Shown here: positions 10,715 to 21,335 of the stretch, piece after piece
Layout: every line of letters begins with the position of its first letter
Numbering within the stretch: the stretch's first letter is position 1
Source of the DNA: Agrypnia vestita
Taxonomy: Eukaryota; Arthropoda; Insecta; Trichoptera; Phryganeidae
Direction: 5' to 3'
Assembly: GCA_016648135.1 (NCBI GenBank)
Contig: JADDOH010010148.1
Span: forward strand, 1-64,000
Length of the DNA stretch: 64,000 nt
Position numbers and translations under genes: made by a program
Notes under the pieces: generated by a model
The model's database searches: none
What the model was told of the DNA's origin: nothing
Seen by the model: the letters and a program-made list of their open reading frames with translations, nothing else

Positions 10715-10945
10715 AATTTCTAGGAAAGAAATTAAGGAGAGGATTGAACGTCATTTTCCTCTATCTTGGCATACTAATTTTGCTTCGGCTACATTCATAC
10801 ATCTTCTCATGCATGCTCTACGGTTGTTGAGGCTTTTAACAAAGCCATCCTCGAATACTGATCTGATCATGCCAGGTCTATTGCGGACAAACTCTATTCC
10901 TTTAACCTTCAACACTTGCCCTGTATATTTTCTTAACAATCCTTT
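10715..10945 (-). pseudogene. Decayed LINE fragment related to the one at 3-500
   Basis: The minus-strand frame at 10751-10939 contains VFEDGFVKSLNNRRACMRRC then MNVAEAKLVCQDR, nearly identical to the C-terminal part of the LINE at the left edge (VFEDGPVKSRNNRRTCMRRC). The upstream RGRPRKTW region has been lost or scrambled. Confidence 0.75.
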
Positions 10946-11890
10946 ATGTGTAATTTAGTAATTATTAGTAGGAACCAAAAATGCAATAGTGTCGATAATT
11001 TATATTCTAAAGTAACGTAAAATAATGTGTTAAGTGATTTTTAAAACATAAAACATTTTATGAACCTTTACAACATTAAATTATTCTTAAAGAAGATACA
11101 GAGGTATCGAAATCGGTCGATATTGAAAATAGTTATGTAGCCATAGTCTCGCGTATTTTTCTTCTAAAGTGAATCTCTGGCTGCATGAAAAGGGAAGGAA
11201 GCATGCCCAAAACCTATTAAAAGCCATGATATAAACTAAATTTAAAATATACTATTCCTACAAGAACATTTACTGTCATCTTTTTAAATACTTTTAATTG
11301 TTTTATTTTATTTTATTAATATCCTATTCAGATCATTTATTTCCTTTGTCTATAATAGAATTAATTAACACCATTATTAAATTGTAAACATTTAATTATT
11401 ACTATTACTTAATTTTAACTGGCAATAAGATTGATTCACAAATGTTATATAAATAATAAATATTCTTGAACATTATACTACTGGAAGAGCACTGTCTGCT
11501 ATAATACAGTAAATTACTAGTGTAGCAGGCAGGGCGTCAAATCAATTTAGTGTTTACTTGCTTCCAAGACACTCAGCAACAATGAAAAAAGCTTAATTTA
11601 ATTTTGTAAACACTGTAAACATTTGTAACATTGAACATTGAATAAACATTTATTATTATATTATTATTATTATTATGTAGTACACAAAGTGTGTTATTTT
11701 TAAAATTATTGATCCTACCACAAGTTACCGCTATAAACATTTTTAAAAATGACAATATATTTTGCAACAAAAAAACTAACAAAAGTGTACTATACATAAA
11801 TTCTACATACCTAATATGTTTATTCGCTTTGCACGACATTTTCAAAGACACTCGGACGAGTACTGGCGAACCCAAGTTGCGTTCAGTTGT
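10946..11890. other. AT-rich non-coding stretch
   Basis: A TTA microsatellite lies at about 11650-11680. The overlapping 60-100 codon frames on both strands here have no recognisable motif and are probably chance. Confidence 0.45.
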
Positions 11891-12030
11891 GTGATTGGGG
11901 CCTCAATACCAGTGGGTAGGTCTGGGCTAATTGAGCGTGGTAATGACGTCTCAGGACATCGTCCCCCGCGGGGGGAGCGGGGTAATTGAGGACACTGGGC
12001 ATCCAGGAGGGCCGCCGGATAATTAAATAA
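11891..12030. other. GC-rich segment with C/G-run hairpin
   Basis: CCCCCGCGGGGGG at about 11970 sits in a short GC-rich stretch inside AT-rich DNA. No frame or known element was recognised. Confidence 0.4.
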
Positions 12031-12259
12031 TGCTAACCGTTTTTGTAGCGGCTACCTGAATAGGATCGGCCGGATTTATTGATAGAAGTTATGTGTCTGT
12101 CGAATGTTATGCTTTATTATTGGAATAACACGATCTATAAAATGATAAGATAATACAAGTCCTTCCTGTCATCTGCCCACCATTACTGCGTTTCGATGAG
12201 TTGATGAATTATTATAAAAATTACTTTAAATAATTTTAAAATCATTTTTATTCAATTAA

Positions 12260-13156
12260 GGGGGGGGGGGTAAGGTTAATTCGTACAAAAAAGGCATGTT
12301 TTTGTGATTTTTTTGTGACGACACAGTTAAAATCTCTTTATTAAAACCAATGCTACATTAAAAGATGACATTTGAAGAATATTGTGTAAAATTTTCAAGA
12401 CGAAATATTAAAAAATTCGGCGATGGCAGCAATTATTCGGACGTGTCTCGGAAAAAAGTAGAATTGCGGTGTCCATCATAACTTGGTGCTAGATCATCTG
12501 AAATCAAAAAATCAAAGTTCATTCGTTAGATAATAGGTTTTCCCAGGTAACGCTGGGAGGGTTTTTGGAAATTTTAATTTTTCAGTTTGAAGGGGAAAAC
12601 GCGATTTTTTGTGAAAAATATCGACAAATTTGTTATTAAAAAATAAAAATTAATAACAAATTTGAAAAAAAGTCTCCAGCGTTACCTCGTAAATTATGTA
12701 CAGAAATAGTGTTCAAAATTTCAAAAGGATCGGTGCAGTAGTTTTGAAGTTATGATGGACACCGACTTTGAAAACGTGAAATGTGGGGAAAACGCTTTAA
12801 AGTTTTGCACACTGTAAAATTCAAAATAAAACTCAACACTTATTTTATACTTACACATAATCGTCGATGCCATGTTCATACAGCAAAGAGCTTTCATCAT
12901 CAGCATCTTTTTATCCTTGTCTACGCAAAACTCTTCCAATACAAATAGCACGTCCGGTAGTCCTCAGGTGAGCGCGTCTCTTAGCTGCCCGAGCAGGTAT
13001 AGAAAATCAGTCTGAGTATCGCTCAAATGTTCATAATTTCGCCAATTTTGCTCCGATTGACTTGAAATTTTGACACAATATTCTTGCGATGTTATATACT
13101 CATTTAAAAAATTAAAAATAAAATGCAAAAAAAAAAGTTAAAAACCTTACCCCCCC
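12260..13156. mobile_element. Terminal-inverted-repeat element with G/C-run ends, TTAA flanks
   Basis: The left end is TTAA then a run of 11 G and TAAGGTT. The right end is AACCTTAC, a C run, then TTAA. The element of about 897 bp thus has inverted ends and is flanked by TTAA on both sides. TTAA target duplication is the rule for piggyBac, but piggyBac ends begin CCC, and these begin GGG, so the superfamily is left open. An internal hairpin AAATTTGTTATTAA/TTAATAACAAATTT lies at about 12622-12665. No transposase frame is visible, so it would be non-autonomous. Confidence 0.6.
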
Positions 13157-13770
13157 TTAATACATTTTCAAATAAATTTAAAAGTACTTATAAGTCGTGG
13201 CTGCGGGAAAAATTGATGAAAATGGCTTTTCCTTAAATTATACTATTTCGTAATTTATCACTCATAAATGAACACTTTATTATCGCTGGAACATTTTATT
13301 TAACATTAGAACATTCCATCAAGTTTTCGCTGTATTAATCGCTCCGGTTTATTTCGCTACTTAAGTAAGAACTTCACGTTAGTATTCGCCTGAGTTATCG
13401 CTCCGAATGGTCATCCCGGCCGTCGCGGCCTGCGGCGACCAGATGGATTGAAATAAAACTAAACTTGAACTCAAGAGGATGTATAAACAATGAATAATTT
13501 TGTGGTGACATATTAACATACATGATTAACAACTTACTGAGTAGAGATTTATAAATAATAGAGTATTTACAATTATTTATATACTGGATGACTTGCAAAA
13601 ATAATGGAATCGATGGTTAAAACTATGCTTGAGGGGGCCAGGAAAAATGAGATGTTCTCGCGGAATTCATACTCGGAGTGTAGACATTTGGTACTGTTAA
13701 GAATGTTCTTAGGTTTCACGGCCACTCAGAATCTTCTTGTTTATGTCTTCTGGGGTATTATGCCGTATTT

Positions 13771-13832
13771 TTACGACCTTTCTGGCCGATGTTTCGTATC
13801 CAATTGCAGGGTCCATCATCAGGGCTGATGTG
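13771..13832 (-). ncRNA. Hammerhead-like motif 5
   Basis: On the minus strand: GCC, CTGATGA, extra T, imperfect hairpin (GGACCC..GGATAC), GAAAC, AT, C, then GGC, which pairs with the opening GCC. A hairpin GGCC/GGTC follows. It lies head-to-head with motif 6. Confidence 0.4.
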
Positions 13833-14017
13833 TTATTGTGAGTGTTGGTATTGTGGTTATGTATTGATTTGCAATACCATGTAGGACTCATGTGTTGTCT
13901 TTGTATGTTTCATCTATTGTTTGATCACTATCTCTGCGGAAACTGCGACGAGATTGAGTTTGAAGCGTCTTTATTAATATTTATCTATTAATATTTAACA
14001 CCAACACTCACCATAAC

Positions 14018-14085
14018 ACATCCGCCCTGATGATGGATCCTGCAATCAGATCTAAAACGTCAGCCAGAAAGGTCGTAAAAACACG
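14018..14085 (+). ncRNA. Hammerhead-like motif 6 (degenerate)
   Basis: CCAACACTCACCATAACACA, GCC, CTGATGA, T, GGATC, then a mutated CTAAAACGTC where motif 5 has CGAAACATC. It is a diverged inverted copy of motif 5, about 200 bp away. Confidence 0.4.
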
Positions 14086-14182
14086 GCATAATCCCCCAGG
14101 AGACATAAACCAGAAGATTTGGTACTATTGTTTTGGTCTGAATCTTGTTATTGTATTATTGCATAAATAGGTGCGTCTTTAG

Positions 14183-14420
14183 TTATATTTTGAACTGTAT
14201 TAAGCTGTCTGTCTGTCTCAGTTTGTTTAAAAGTTTATTCCATAATTTTAGTCCAGCCACCGAAGTTACCATCTTGTATTGGATGTTGATGTTGAACGCA
14301 GAAGTTGGTAATGCATTGAGGGGCCATGTTGTGAATAACCTTGTAGCTCGTATTCTTTGTGTCCACGTTTCAGAGGTACACAATCTTATGATTAGTACAA
14401 TAAATAGCTTTATACACAAA
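14183..14420 (-). pseudogene. Possible LINE C-terminal relic
   Basis: The minus strand reads MVTSVAGLKLWNKLLNKLRQ then TDSLIQFKI, resembling the end of LINE polyproteins (A..LWN.LP..+R..+S...FK). No tail was found, and the upstream part is not recognisable. Confidence 0.35.
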
Positions 14421-14441
14421 CATTTTGATGTTTTTGCTTAG

Positions 14442-16012
14442 ATGGTGGTTTTCGAAGATTCTCTTTCTGAGGAGGCGTGACGTGCGTCTAACTTGCCATT
14501 TGATTCTTAGCATTCTTCACAAACAATGCTGGTGGTGCCTTTGCAAAGACTATAATTATACATGGATGGCTTTTGAAGACTGAATTCGGTTCGGAAATTA
14601 TAGTTGAATTAATACTTGGTCTGACATATCACGTCCGTTTGCGTGTAATTATTTGCACCGGGTAAATGATATAAATCCGTAATTGAATTTATTTTTATGC
14701 GTCTTCATTAACCTAGTGACGTCTGCCGCGCTGGGGCTGCCAACAATTATAGATCCATTACGTCTTTATGGGACTAGTTTGCCGTGGAGGTCTGCCTTTC
14801 AACCGCACATTAACATAATTTTACTGTTGATTACTTGACAGGTAGTACATGTAAAAAGTGAGAAACAATTACCAACGTTCTTTGTTACAAAAAATGTGCA
14901 AATTGTTTGTTGTTGTCAAATAAGAAATAAGAAAACGAGGAGTAAGAACAATAAAATCGGCGTGGGATGGCGGGAGATGAGTGAAATACTTGAAATAAAT
15001 TAATGTTTTTTTTTAATCACGAAAGTTACTGGACACAAATTGAACTGAAGCACTGTTCCTTAACTCAAACGAATTTCATCCCAATCACTCGTCTATGGAA
15101 CACTTTATATTAGTCTTTTAAAATATTCGCAAGTCTGTGAACATTTTTTTACGTTGTCTCTAATCATAACTCTTGCTGTCGAACACTTGGTAGGTACTTT
15201 CTTAATTTATTTCACTGAACGCTTATAATTAACACTAGTTAGACGGTTTCTATAAAATAAGTTGCCATCCGCAAAGGCGTCATCTCGTTTATATACACTT
15301 TTGGTTTTCCTACTGGAACTACTGTTTCGCGAATTTAGTAGGAATTTTCACCGTTTATTTTAGACCCTTTTAGTGATTTCTAATTTACTGTAAAATGTCT
15401 AGAGTGCTGGGAAATTCTCGTTTATATATAATTCTTTCTATTTCTACAATCTCGTGACAATATGTTACAGCTAAACTATAAATTTTTGTAACAAATAGTA
15501 ATATTTTCATAATTCAGGGATGATAAAAAGTTTTAAGAGTTATGTAATTTTTTATCATTTCTCATGTTGACAATCACTCACGCTTCTGTTTCTGAATATT
15601 TGTTAGGTTGGTCAGTTGGCCCTGTAGACACATGCTGGATCAATTTTTGTCGAACTTTTGAAGCGAACTGCTTAAACATACGAGTACTCGAATCTTGCTA
15701 AATATTTTTTCTTAACTTTTTTTATCAAGTGACCGTAAATGAGTTTAAACACATATCTTTATGTTTAGTAAGCTTTTCGAAGTGTAGTTGTATGTAAAAG
15801 AAAGCTAGTTATTTTGTAGAATATGTTAAACTTGAAACAGACTATTAAGTAGGTGTGTTTTTAAATTATAATTCAACATATGTCAAGAAGATTGGATACG
15901 CAAAACTCAATTGATTCAATTAAAAAAAAGTTTGAGCTTCGCGTACCCAAAAACAATATTTACTCAATTTCCAAGTGCCAAATGATTCTATAATTACTTT
16001 ACTGTACCCAGC
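14442..16012. other. Non-coding stretch
   Basis: No gene, RNA or element that I can support. Confidence 0.45.
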
Positions 16013-16181
16013 GCCCCCCGTAGTCTAGTGGGCGTGACACTGGCTTCTCGTACCTGTGATTCTGGGTTCGATTCCCGGTGAGATCACAATACATGTGTGT
16101 GATTTACTCAAGTCTATAGTTTTTTTGTGTTTCTCTACTGTAATTGGGCTCAATGGCCTATTGTAGCTTAGCAAAAAAAAT
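16013..16181 (+). mobile_element. tRNA-derived SINE
   Basis: GTAGTCTAGTGGGCGTGACA is an A-box-like start and GGGTTCGATTCCC a good B box, so the head is tRNA-derived. A body of about 100 bp ends GTAGCTTAGC then A8. The head shares GACACTGGCTTCTC with the partial copy at 5457-5530. Confidence 0.65.
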
Positions 16182-16400
16182 ACTTGACACTATACTGGCG
16201 AGGTATGGTTTATATTATTAAAAATATGAGAGACGTATAAGATACTAATTTATCTTAGTCTACAAATTCGTACTCAAAAATACTTTACATACACCTGCAT
16301 ATATTTAATACAAACTATTGTTTAAATCGTTCGTTAAATGTTCAAAGTTTTTTTGTGAAACATTGTGGAAATTATTTTTTAATATATTTAATATGAATTG

Positions 16401-16575
16401 AATTGAAAAACACTGTTTTTTTTTTCACTATAATATATTTAATTTAAATGTTAGAACGTTTTACAGATCACTCTCATAGTTGAAAATCTGTAGTTGATAA
16501 AGAGAGGGATATGATCTCGATAACTTCTAACGTTTAAATAAAATATATAGTGGAAAAAAACAGTGTTTTTCAATC
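16401..16575. mobile_element. Palindromic (foldback) element
   Basis: ATTGAAAAACACTG, TTTTTTTTCACTATA, ATATATTT and GTTAGAA at the left are matched by TTCTAAC, AAATATATAGTG and AAAAAAACAGTGTTTTTCAAT at the right. Arms are about 60 bp around a central loop of about 60 bp. No coding content. Confidence 0.75.
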
Positions 16576-16934
16576 CAAAGATTTTAATAAACGAAATATA
16601 AATAAGCTTTCGATTTAAAATTGAGCAGTCTCCGAATCGAAACATTTCTGGCGAATGATTTCTCTTTAATCGAAATTAATCGAAAAAATCGAGAATATTA
16701 ATATGTGTTACAGTAGCTGATGGCCTCAATTTGAGCTCCATTTAGTTAGCAAACTTTTCCTTCGAAATCGCGATTAACGTAATGAAATCGGACTTTTAAA
16801 ATGAACTTGAAGCAGTGGCGTTAAGAGTGAGTGATCTGTAAGATTTTAACATATAAATTAAAAAAAATACATCTATTAATATTATTTACGGGTATCTATA
16901 AAAGGATGCTTTATTAATTGCAGAATAAAACTAG

Positions 16935-17087
16935 CTATATATAATTTTTAACTGTTCGAAGAATATTTTATCTTCTGTATGAAGGCTTGAACTATGTGGT
17001 GATATTATCATTAAAATAAAATACAAATCACTTTTTTTTTCACCATTTTATTAGATTAAACAATCTACATGTTTCGAGAACAATGTT
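16935..17087 (-). repeat. Hammerhead-associated repeat copy A, outer part
   Basis: Read on the minus strand, this part has the order GTTCTCGAAACATGTAGATT, TAATCTAATAAAATGG, a TGTATTTTATTTTAAT stretch and a flank ending in TTCGAACAGTTAAAAATTAT. The rest (CTGAAGGAGAGAAC side) lies at 18147-18210. The two parts are split by the LINE at 17088-18146. Confidence 0.65.
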
Positions 17088-18146
17088 TTCAATTCAATTT
17101 CAATTTCAATTTCAATTTTTATTTATTACATAATATGTACATTACAAACATTCTGTTCAATGCATACATATTATTAACTTACATCTAAAAATTTACATAT
17201 ACACATATACATACACATCCATATACACATATACATAAACACATATGTATACATACATACACATATACATATACATACATACATACACACACATATACAT
17301 ATTGTGTATTAAAATACTAATTTATTATTAAACAATTATTAAACAATTAGAAGTGACCTGTATAATCTGGTCAAAGGTGTAGGAGAATCCTGCTTCGGAA
17401 AACCCCCTCAGACACATGGAATATATCAATATCCAAAGCGATCTTGTTCAGCATAGCTGTAGCTTTTCCAACAGGCATAACCATCGGCAGGTTGGTCCTG
17501 TCTATTGGAATGTGAAACAATCTATGCTGACGATGTCTAAGGTAATTATCAGGAACATACAAACCAATGCTCTGCATAATTTCAGTATTGTCGATCATAC
17601 CGCGCAACAATCGATAAAAGTGTGTAATCAAATACACATTCCTTCTAGTCTCTAAACTATTGTAGCCAAGCATACCCTGGAGAAACTCGGTTGGGTAAAG
17701 CCAAGGATAATGCCCGTACTCTCTCATGTAGAGATATCTCAGAAACTTCTTTTGGACTTTCTCCACCATAAGAGAGTACTTGCTCTCATGTGCCCCCAGA
17801 TCATCGAGCCACTCTCGAGTCTACTCCGCACCAAGGAGTTGTAAAGAGTTCTCAGTACGCGGGTATTCTCGAAAACCCTGGCAGTACGCAGAACAAATCC
17901 TAACATTCTCAGAGCATTACCACTGATCGTCTCTATGTGATCGTGAAATGTCAGGCTGCTTACAAATTTAACACCTAGATCTTTAACATTCGATGTTCTT
18001 GTCAGATTTTGGTCGTTCATTTTGTAGCGAAAAAATAGAGTTTTTTGGGCCCTAGTGAAGGATGTAACCGAACACTTGGAAACATTAAACAAAAGTTTAT
18101 TTCGTCTTCCCCATTCACATATATTTGATATATCTGTTTGGAGAAG
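17088..18146 (-). pseudogene. CR1/jockey-like LINE fragment, frameshifted, with ATTGAA tail
   Basis: Two overlapping minus-strand frames (18092-17739 and 17769-17371) together read as reverse transcriptase thumb and C-terminus: NVSKCSVTSFTRA, VKDLGVKF, LTFHDHIETI, LYNSLVRSRLESGSMIWG, then after a frameshift EKVQKKFLRYLY and LGYNSLETRRNVYL. The catalytic domain is missing (5' truncation). The 3' side passes a CATATA microsatellite (17190-17310) and ends in AATTGAAATTGAAATTGAA-type units. ATGTT at 17083-17087 and 18147-18151 is a candidate target-site duplication. The insertion splits a hammerhead-associated repeat. Confidence 0.8.
17190..17310. repeat. CATATA/CATACA microsatellite
   Basis: Imperfect tandem ACATATAC and ACATAC units inside the 3' UTR of the minus-strand LINE. 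Confidence 0.85.
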
Positions 18147-18210
18147 ATGTTCTCTCCTTCAGGATTATTGGTGTACTAAAATTGAAAAAGTAAACCATGC
18201 AAATGTGTCA
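18147..18210 (-). repeat. Hammerhead-associated repeat copy A, inner part
   Basis: On the minus strand, TTTGCATGGTTTAC, AATTTTAGTACACC, AATAATCCTGAAGGAGAGAA. It continues the repeat at 16935-17087 across the LINE. It breaks off at GCAAATGTGT, fused to the MITE relic at 18212. Confidence 0.65.
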
Positions 18211-18211
18211 A

Positions 18212-18608
18212 TATTTCTGACATAATTTTTGTAAAACGTTGGCCTATCATTACAGTAACGTATATCGATCGCGAAAAATTCATTTGATTCAATACATGTT
18301 AAATAAAATGACAAAAACCCTGAAAATTTTCCAATTGGAATATTTTCCAATTGGAATTCGAAGGTTTTTATTTTTTATTTGACTTGTATTAAAAGGACTG
18401 AATTTTTCATATTCGATATAAGTTACAGTAATGATAGGCCAACGTTTTACAAAAAATAAATTAGAAATATTGAAAAAAAAATGCAAATTTTGATGTCGCA
18501 TATCTCCATAACTATTGATATTAGGTCATAATAGCTTGAACATTTTCGACTCATAATCAAGGCAGGAATATAGTCCTGCGAGGTTATTAATGTTTTACAA
18601 ATAACCCT
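18212..18608. mobile_element. Truncated copy of the foldback MITE found at 20320-20831
   Basis: From CAATATTTCTGAC to AAATAACCCT at 18608 the sequence follows the MITE at 20320-20831: AAAACGTTGGCC, AATACATGTTAAATAAAATG, the centre TTTTCCAATTGG (here duplicated), and the right arm ending CAAATAACCCT. About 130 bp of the left arm is missing and replaced by the hammerhead-associated repeat. Confidence 0.7.
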
Positions 18609-18875
18609 GTATACAATTTTTAACTTTTCGAAGAATATTTTTTCTTCTGTATGAAAGCTTGAACTTTGTGGTGACATTATTATTAAAATAAAACACAAAT
18701 CACTTTGTTTTCACCACTTTATTAGATTAAACAATCTACATGTTTCCACAACACCAATAATCCTGAAGGAGAGAACAATGTTCTCTCCTTCAGGATTATT
18801 GGTGTTGTGTAAAATTGTAAAATTGAAAAAGTAAAACATGCAAATGTGTTACGGTGAAGGGATGGGTGAGGAGAG
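18609..18875 (-). repeat. Hammerhead-associated repeat copy B, with extra palindrome
   Basis: On the minus strand: TTCACCGTAACACATTTGCA, ACACCAATAATCCTGAAGGA, GAGAAC, then a palindromic insertion repeating the previous stretch in reverse (18748-18806), then GAAACATGTAGATTG, AATAAAGTGGTG and TTGTGTTTTATTTT. The GAAAC half of the motif is displaced by the palindrome. It is in inverted orientation to copy C. Confidence 0.65.
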
Positions 18876-18984
18876 GGGGGGTCAGAGGTGTTAATTATTA
18901 TGGGTCATCTTGAGAGGATAGAATGTTAAGTGGAAAAATATTCAATATTGGGTTATGCAAAAAATTTTGTCTGTATTTATCAAA

Positions 18985-19135
18985 TTTATCCCTTCACCGT
19001 AACACATTTGCATGGTTTACTTTTTCAATTTTAGTACACCAATAATCCTGAAGCAGAGAACATTGTTCTCGAAACATGTAGATTGTTTAATCTAATAAAG
19101 TGGTGAAAACAGAGTGATTTGTGTTTTATTTTAAT
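18985..19135 (+). ncRNA. Hammerhead-associated repeat copy C with motif 8
   Basis: The core is 19042-19086: ATAATC, CTGAAGCA, perfect hairpin GAGAAC/GTTCTC with loop ATT, GAA, ACATGT palindrome, A, then GATTGT, which pairs with ATAATC (five Watson-Crick pairs and one wobble). The core reads CTGAAGCA rather than CTGANGA, so position A9 appears mutated. The tail is AATCTAATAAAGTGGTG, then GTGATTTGTGTTTTATTTT. The flanking repeat is shared with copies A and B. Confidence 0.5.
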
Positions 19136-19457
19136 ATAATTTTTATTACTAAAAAAATTTTTGTATTACTTTGTACAAATCCACTATTCATTGAATAATC
19201 AACATTTTTCGGGGCCAATAATCAAGATACAAAGTATATTAAAAAATAAAATTGTGTGTATATACATTATCAAAAATTAATATATCTATAGGAGTTCAAT
19301 GCCAAAATTAGAAACTAGTATGAAAACAATTTTAAAGGTGACCAATTGCAAAAAGGATTAGGTTATTTAAAAAAAATATTACATAATTTCGTCATTTATT
19401 TATTACTAGCCGTATACCCGCGAAAAATCTGTGCTAAGCCCTAGTATATATTTTTGA
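19136..19457. other. AT-rich non-coding stretch
   Basis: Near 19408-19450 ACTAGCCGTATACCCGCG could be a minus-strand Helitron-like terminus, but no matching 5' end is seen. Confidence 0.4.
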
Positions 19458-19608
19458 CGGAGAGGTGGTGGTAGCGATGTGCGATGTGCCTGCCGTTTGC
19501 GCGTCCCAGGTTCGCGCCCTACTTCCAGCCGTGTAATTTCGTTTTTTAACTCACGTTACAGGAAGTCACGGACAGACAGACAGACAGGCAGACAACGAAA
19601 TTATTATG
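19458..19608 (+). mobile_element. SINE family C, copy 1
   Basis: The head GGAGAGGTGGTGGTAGCGA with CAGGTTCGCGCCC (B-box-like) leads to a body with GTAATTTCGTTTTTTAACTC and the tail CACGGACAGACAGACAGACA, then GCAGACAACGAAATTAT. Related copies are at 50167-50340 (+) and 52093-52254 (-). Confidence 0.6.
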
Positions 19609-19835
19609 TCTCATTATTATGTTGTTGATTGTTTAAAAAATGCAATGCATGTAAAAAATATTCTCTCGAAACGTCAACAAATCAAGTGGGATTTTTTTTT
19701 CCTTAAAATGACGCCGATTGTGTAAGGGAGATATGTAATATACCTACATATATGTTAAATTTATGTTTATCTATAATATATTAAAAATTATTTGGCATCC
19801 ATAAATTAAAAGCAAACAATAAGCTTGTTGTTGTT

Positions 19836-20055
19836 GAGTAGCTTGTTGGTCTTGTGGTTAGGACACTCTCCTCGTGATCCAAAGATCGCGGGTTCGAATC
19901 TCAGCCCAGACTAGCAAGTTAGTCCTATTTTCATAGCACAAGCGTTTAGCTTAGTTTGAAAATATTAAGAATATTGATGTGACACGTATTCCGTGTTCGC
20001 AACTCTATTAAAAAAAATAAAAAAAAAAATAAAAATAAAAAATAAAAATAAATGT
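19836..20055 (+). mobile_element. SINE family A, copy 1
   Basis: The tRNA-like head has TGTGGTTAGGACACTC (A box side) and GCGGGTTCGAATCTC (B box). The body AAGTTAGTCCTAT, CATAGCACAAGCGTTTAGCT, TTCCGTGTTCGC is shared with the copy at 49745-49930. It ends in A-rich sequence (AAAAATAAAAATAAA). Confidence 0.75.
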
Positions 20056-20243
20056 TTTGTTACCGATTCATTCATATACCTACCTACTAATGATTTTCAT
20101 CTTGGGTGAACGTTTTGCGCACGTTCGTCGTATTTCCTCACTATAAACTGCTTCAGAGCAGGTTCCACTGAATACCAAGTTTTTTCTGCCTAGTGACATA
20201 GTTTTTCTCAAGTCTGTGACGTCTAATATTTTATAGGTATATC

Positions 20244-20978
20244 ATATGTGGGGTATAAAAGCAAAGCCAACAATATCCAGAAAAAAATTTACTGCAATCA
20301 TCGACGATCACTAATATGCAGGGTTATTTGGAAAACATTAGTAACCTCCCAGGACTATATTCCTGCCTTGATTATGAGTCGAAAATGTTCAAGCTATCGT
20401 GACCTAATATCAATAGCTATGGAGATATGCGACATAAAAGTTTGCATTTTTTTTTTCAATATTTCTGACTTATTTTTTGTAGTAAAACGTTGGACTATCA
20501 TTACAGTAATCGATTATCGATTACGAAAAATTCATTTAATTCAATACATGTTAAATAAAATGATAAAAACCCTGAAAATTTTCCAATTGGCATTCGAAGG
20601 TTTTTATTTTTTTATTTGACTCTATTAAAGGGAATGAACTTTTTATATTCGATATAAGTTACTGTAATTATATTCTAACGTTTTACAAAAAATAATTTAG
20701 AAATATTTTAAAAAAAATGCAAACTTTGATGTCGCTATTAATATTAGGTCATGATAGCTTGAACATTTTCAACTCATAATCAAGACAGGAATATAGTCTT
20801 GCGAGGTTATGAATATTTTCCAAATAACCCTATATAATGTTCTGAATTCCAGATTTTATAGGAAACATGTTCTTGGAAGTGATAGATACATAAAATCTAG
20901 AATTCAATACATTTTACATAAGTAAATATTTTTTTAAGTTTTTGGATATTGCTGTCTTTGCTTTTGTACCCCACATAT
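20244..20978. mobile_element. Outer inverted-repeat element hosting a foldback MITE
   Basis: ATATGTGGGGTATAAAAGCA, AAGCCAACAATATCC and AAAATTTAC at the left are matched by GTAAATATTT, GGATATTGCTGTCTTTGCTT and GTACCCCACATAT at the right (arms of about 50 bp). The inner element at 20320-20831 sits inside. Another small hairpin (TGAATTCCAGATTTTAT/ATAAAATCTAGAATTCA) lies at 20841-20910. No coding capacity. Confidence 0.7.
20320..20831. mobile_element. Near-palindromic foldback MITE, about 512 bp
   Basis: AGGGTTATTTGGAAAACATT, AGGACTATATTCCTGCCTTG and ATTATGAGTCGAAAATGTTC at the left are matched through about 250 bp by GAACATTTTCAACTCATAAT, CAAGACAGGAATATAGTCTT and AAATAACCCT at the right. The centre is TTTTCCAATTGG. 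A truncated second copy is at 18212-18608. Confidence 0.85.
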
Positions 20979-21154
20979 ATTATAATAAAACACATTTACA
21001 CATTGCAATACAATAATTGAAATTAATATACCAATTCTCATAAATCGGCTAACAAAAATAGTATTTCTGGTAGATTTTGTTGATATTCGTGAAAAAATAT
21101 TTTTTTATACATCGTACAGTTTAGCAAAAAATGCTGGATGCCGCCACTGTTTTA

Positions 21155-21335
21155 TTTTATTTATTTTATTTTCATTTATTGGTTTTCTTACAGCCATATA
21201 ATTAATCAATCTTGAAAAAAACAATAATTGATGTACAGAGTTTTGGGCCAATTACAAGAAAACACATATATACAATCGATAAAAAATAAGAAAAAACATG
21301 TCCAATAGTGAGTTTGTGTGAGTGTGTGTATTTGT
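21155..21335 (-). mobile_element. LINE 3' UTR and tail, copy a
   Basis: The minus strand ends ATTATATGGCTGTAAGAAAA, CCAATAAATG, then AAATAAAATAAATAAAAT. The same about 180 bp recurs at 48808-49000. The coding part is not attached. Confidence 0.6.

Noticed and set aside
11573..11875. 100-codon minus-strand frame
   Set aside because: It covers a TTA microsatellite and AT-rich sequence and has no motif.
17190..17310. CRISPR-like or regulatory repeat array
   Set aside because: A simple CATATA microsatellite in a LINE 3' UTR.
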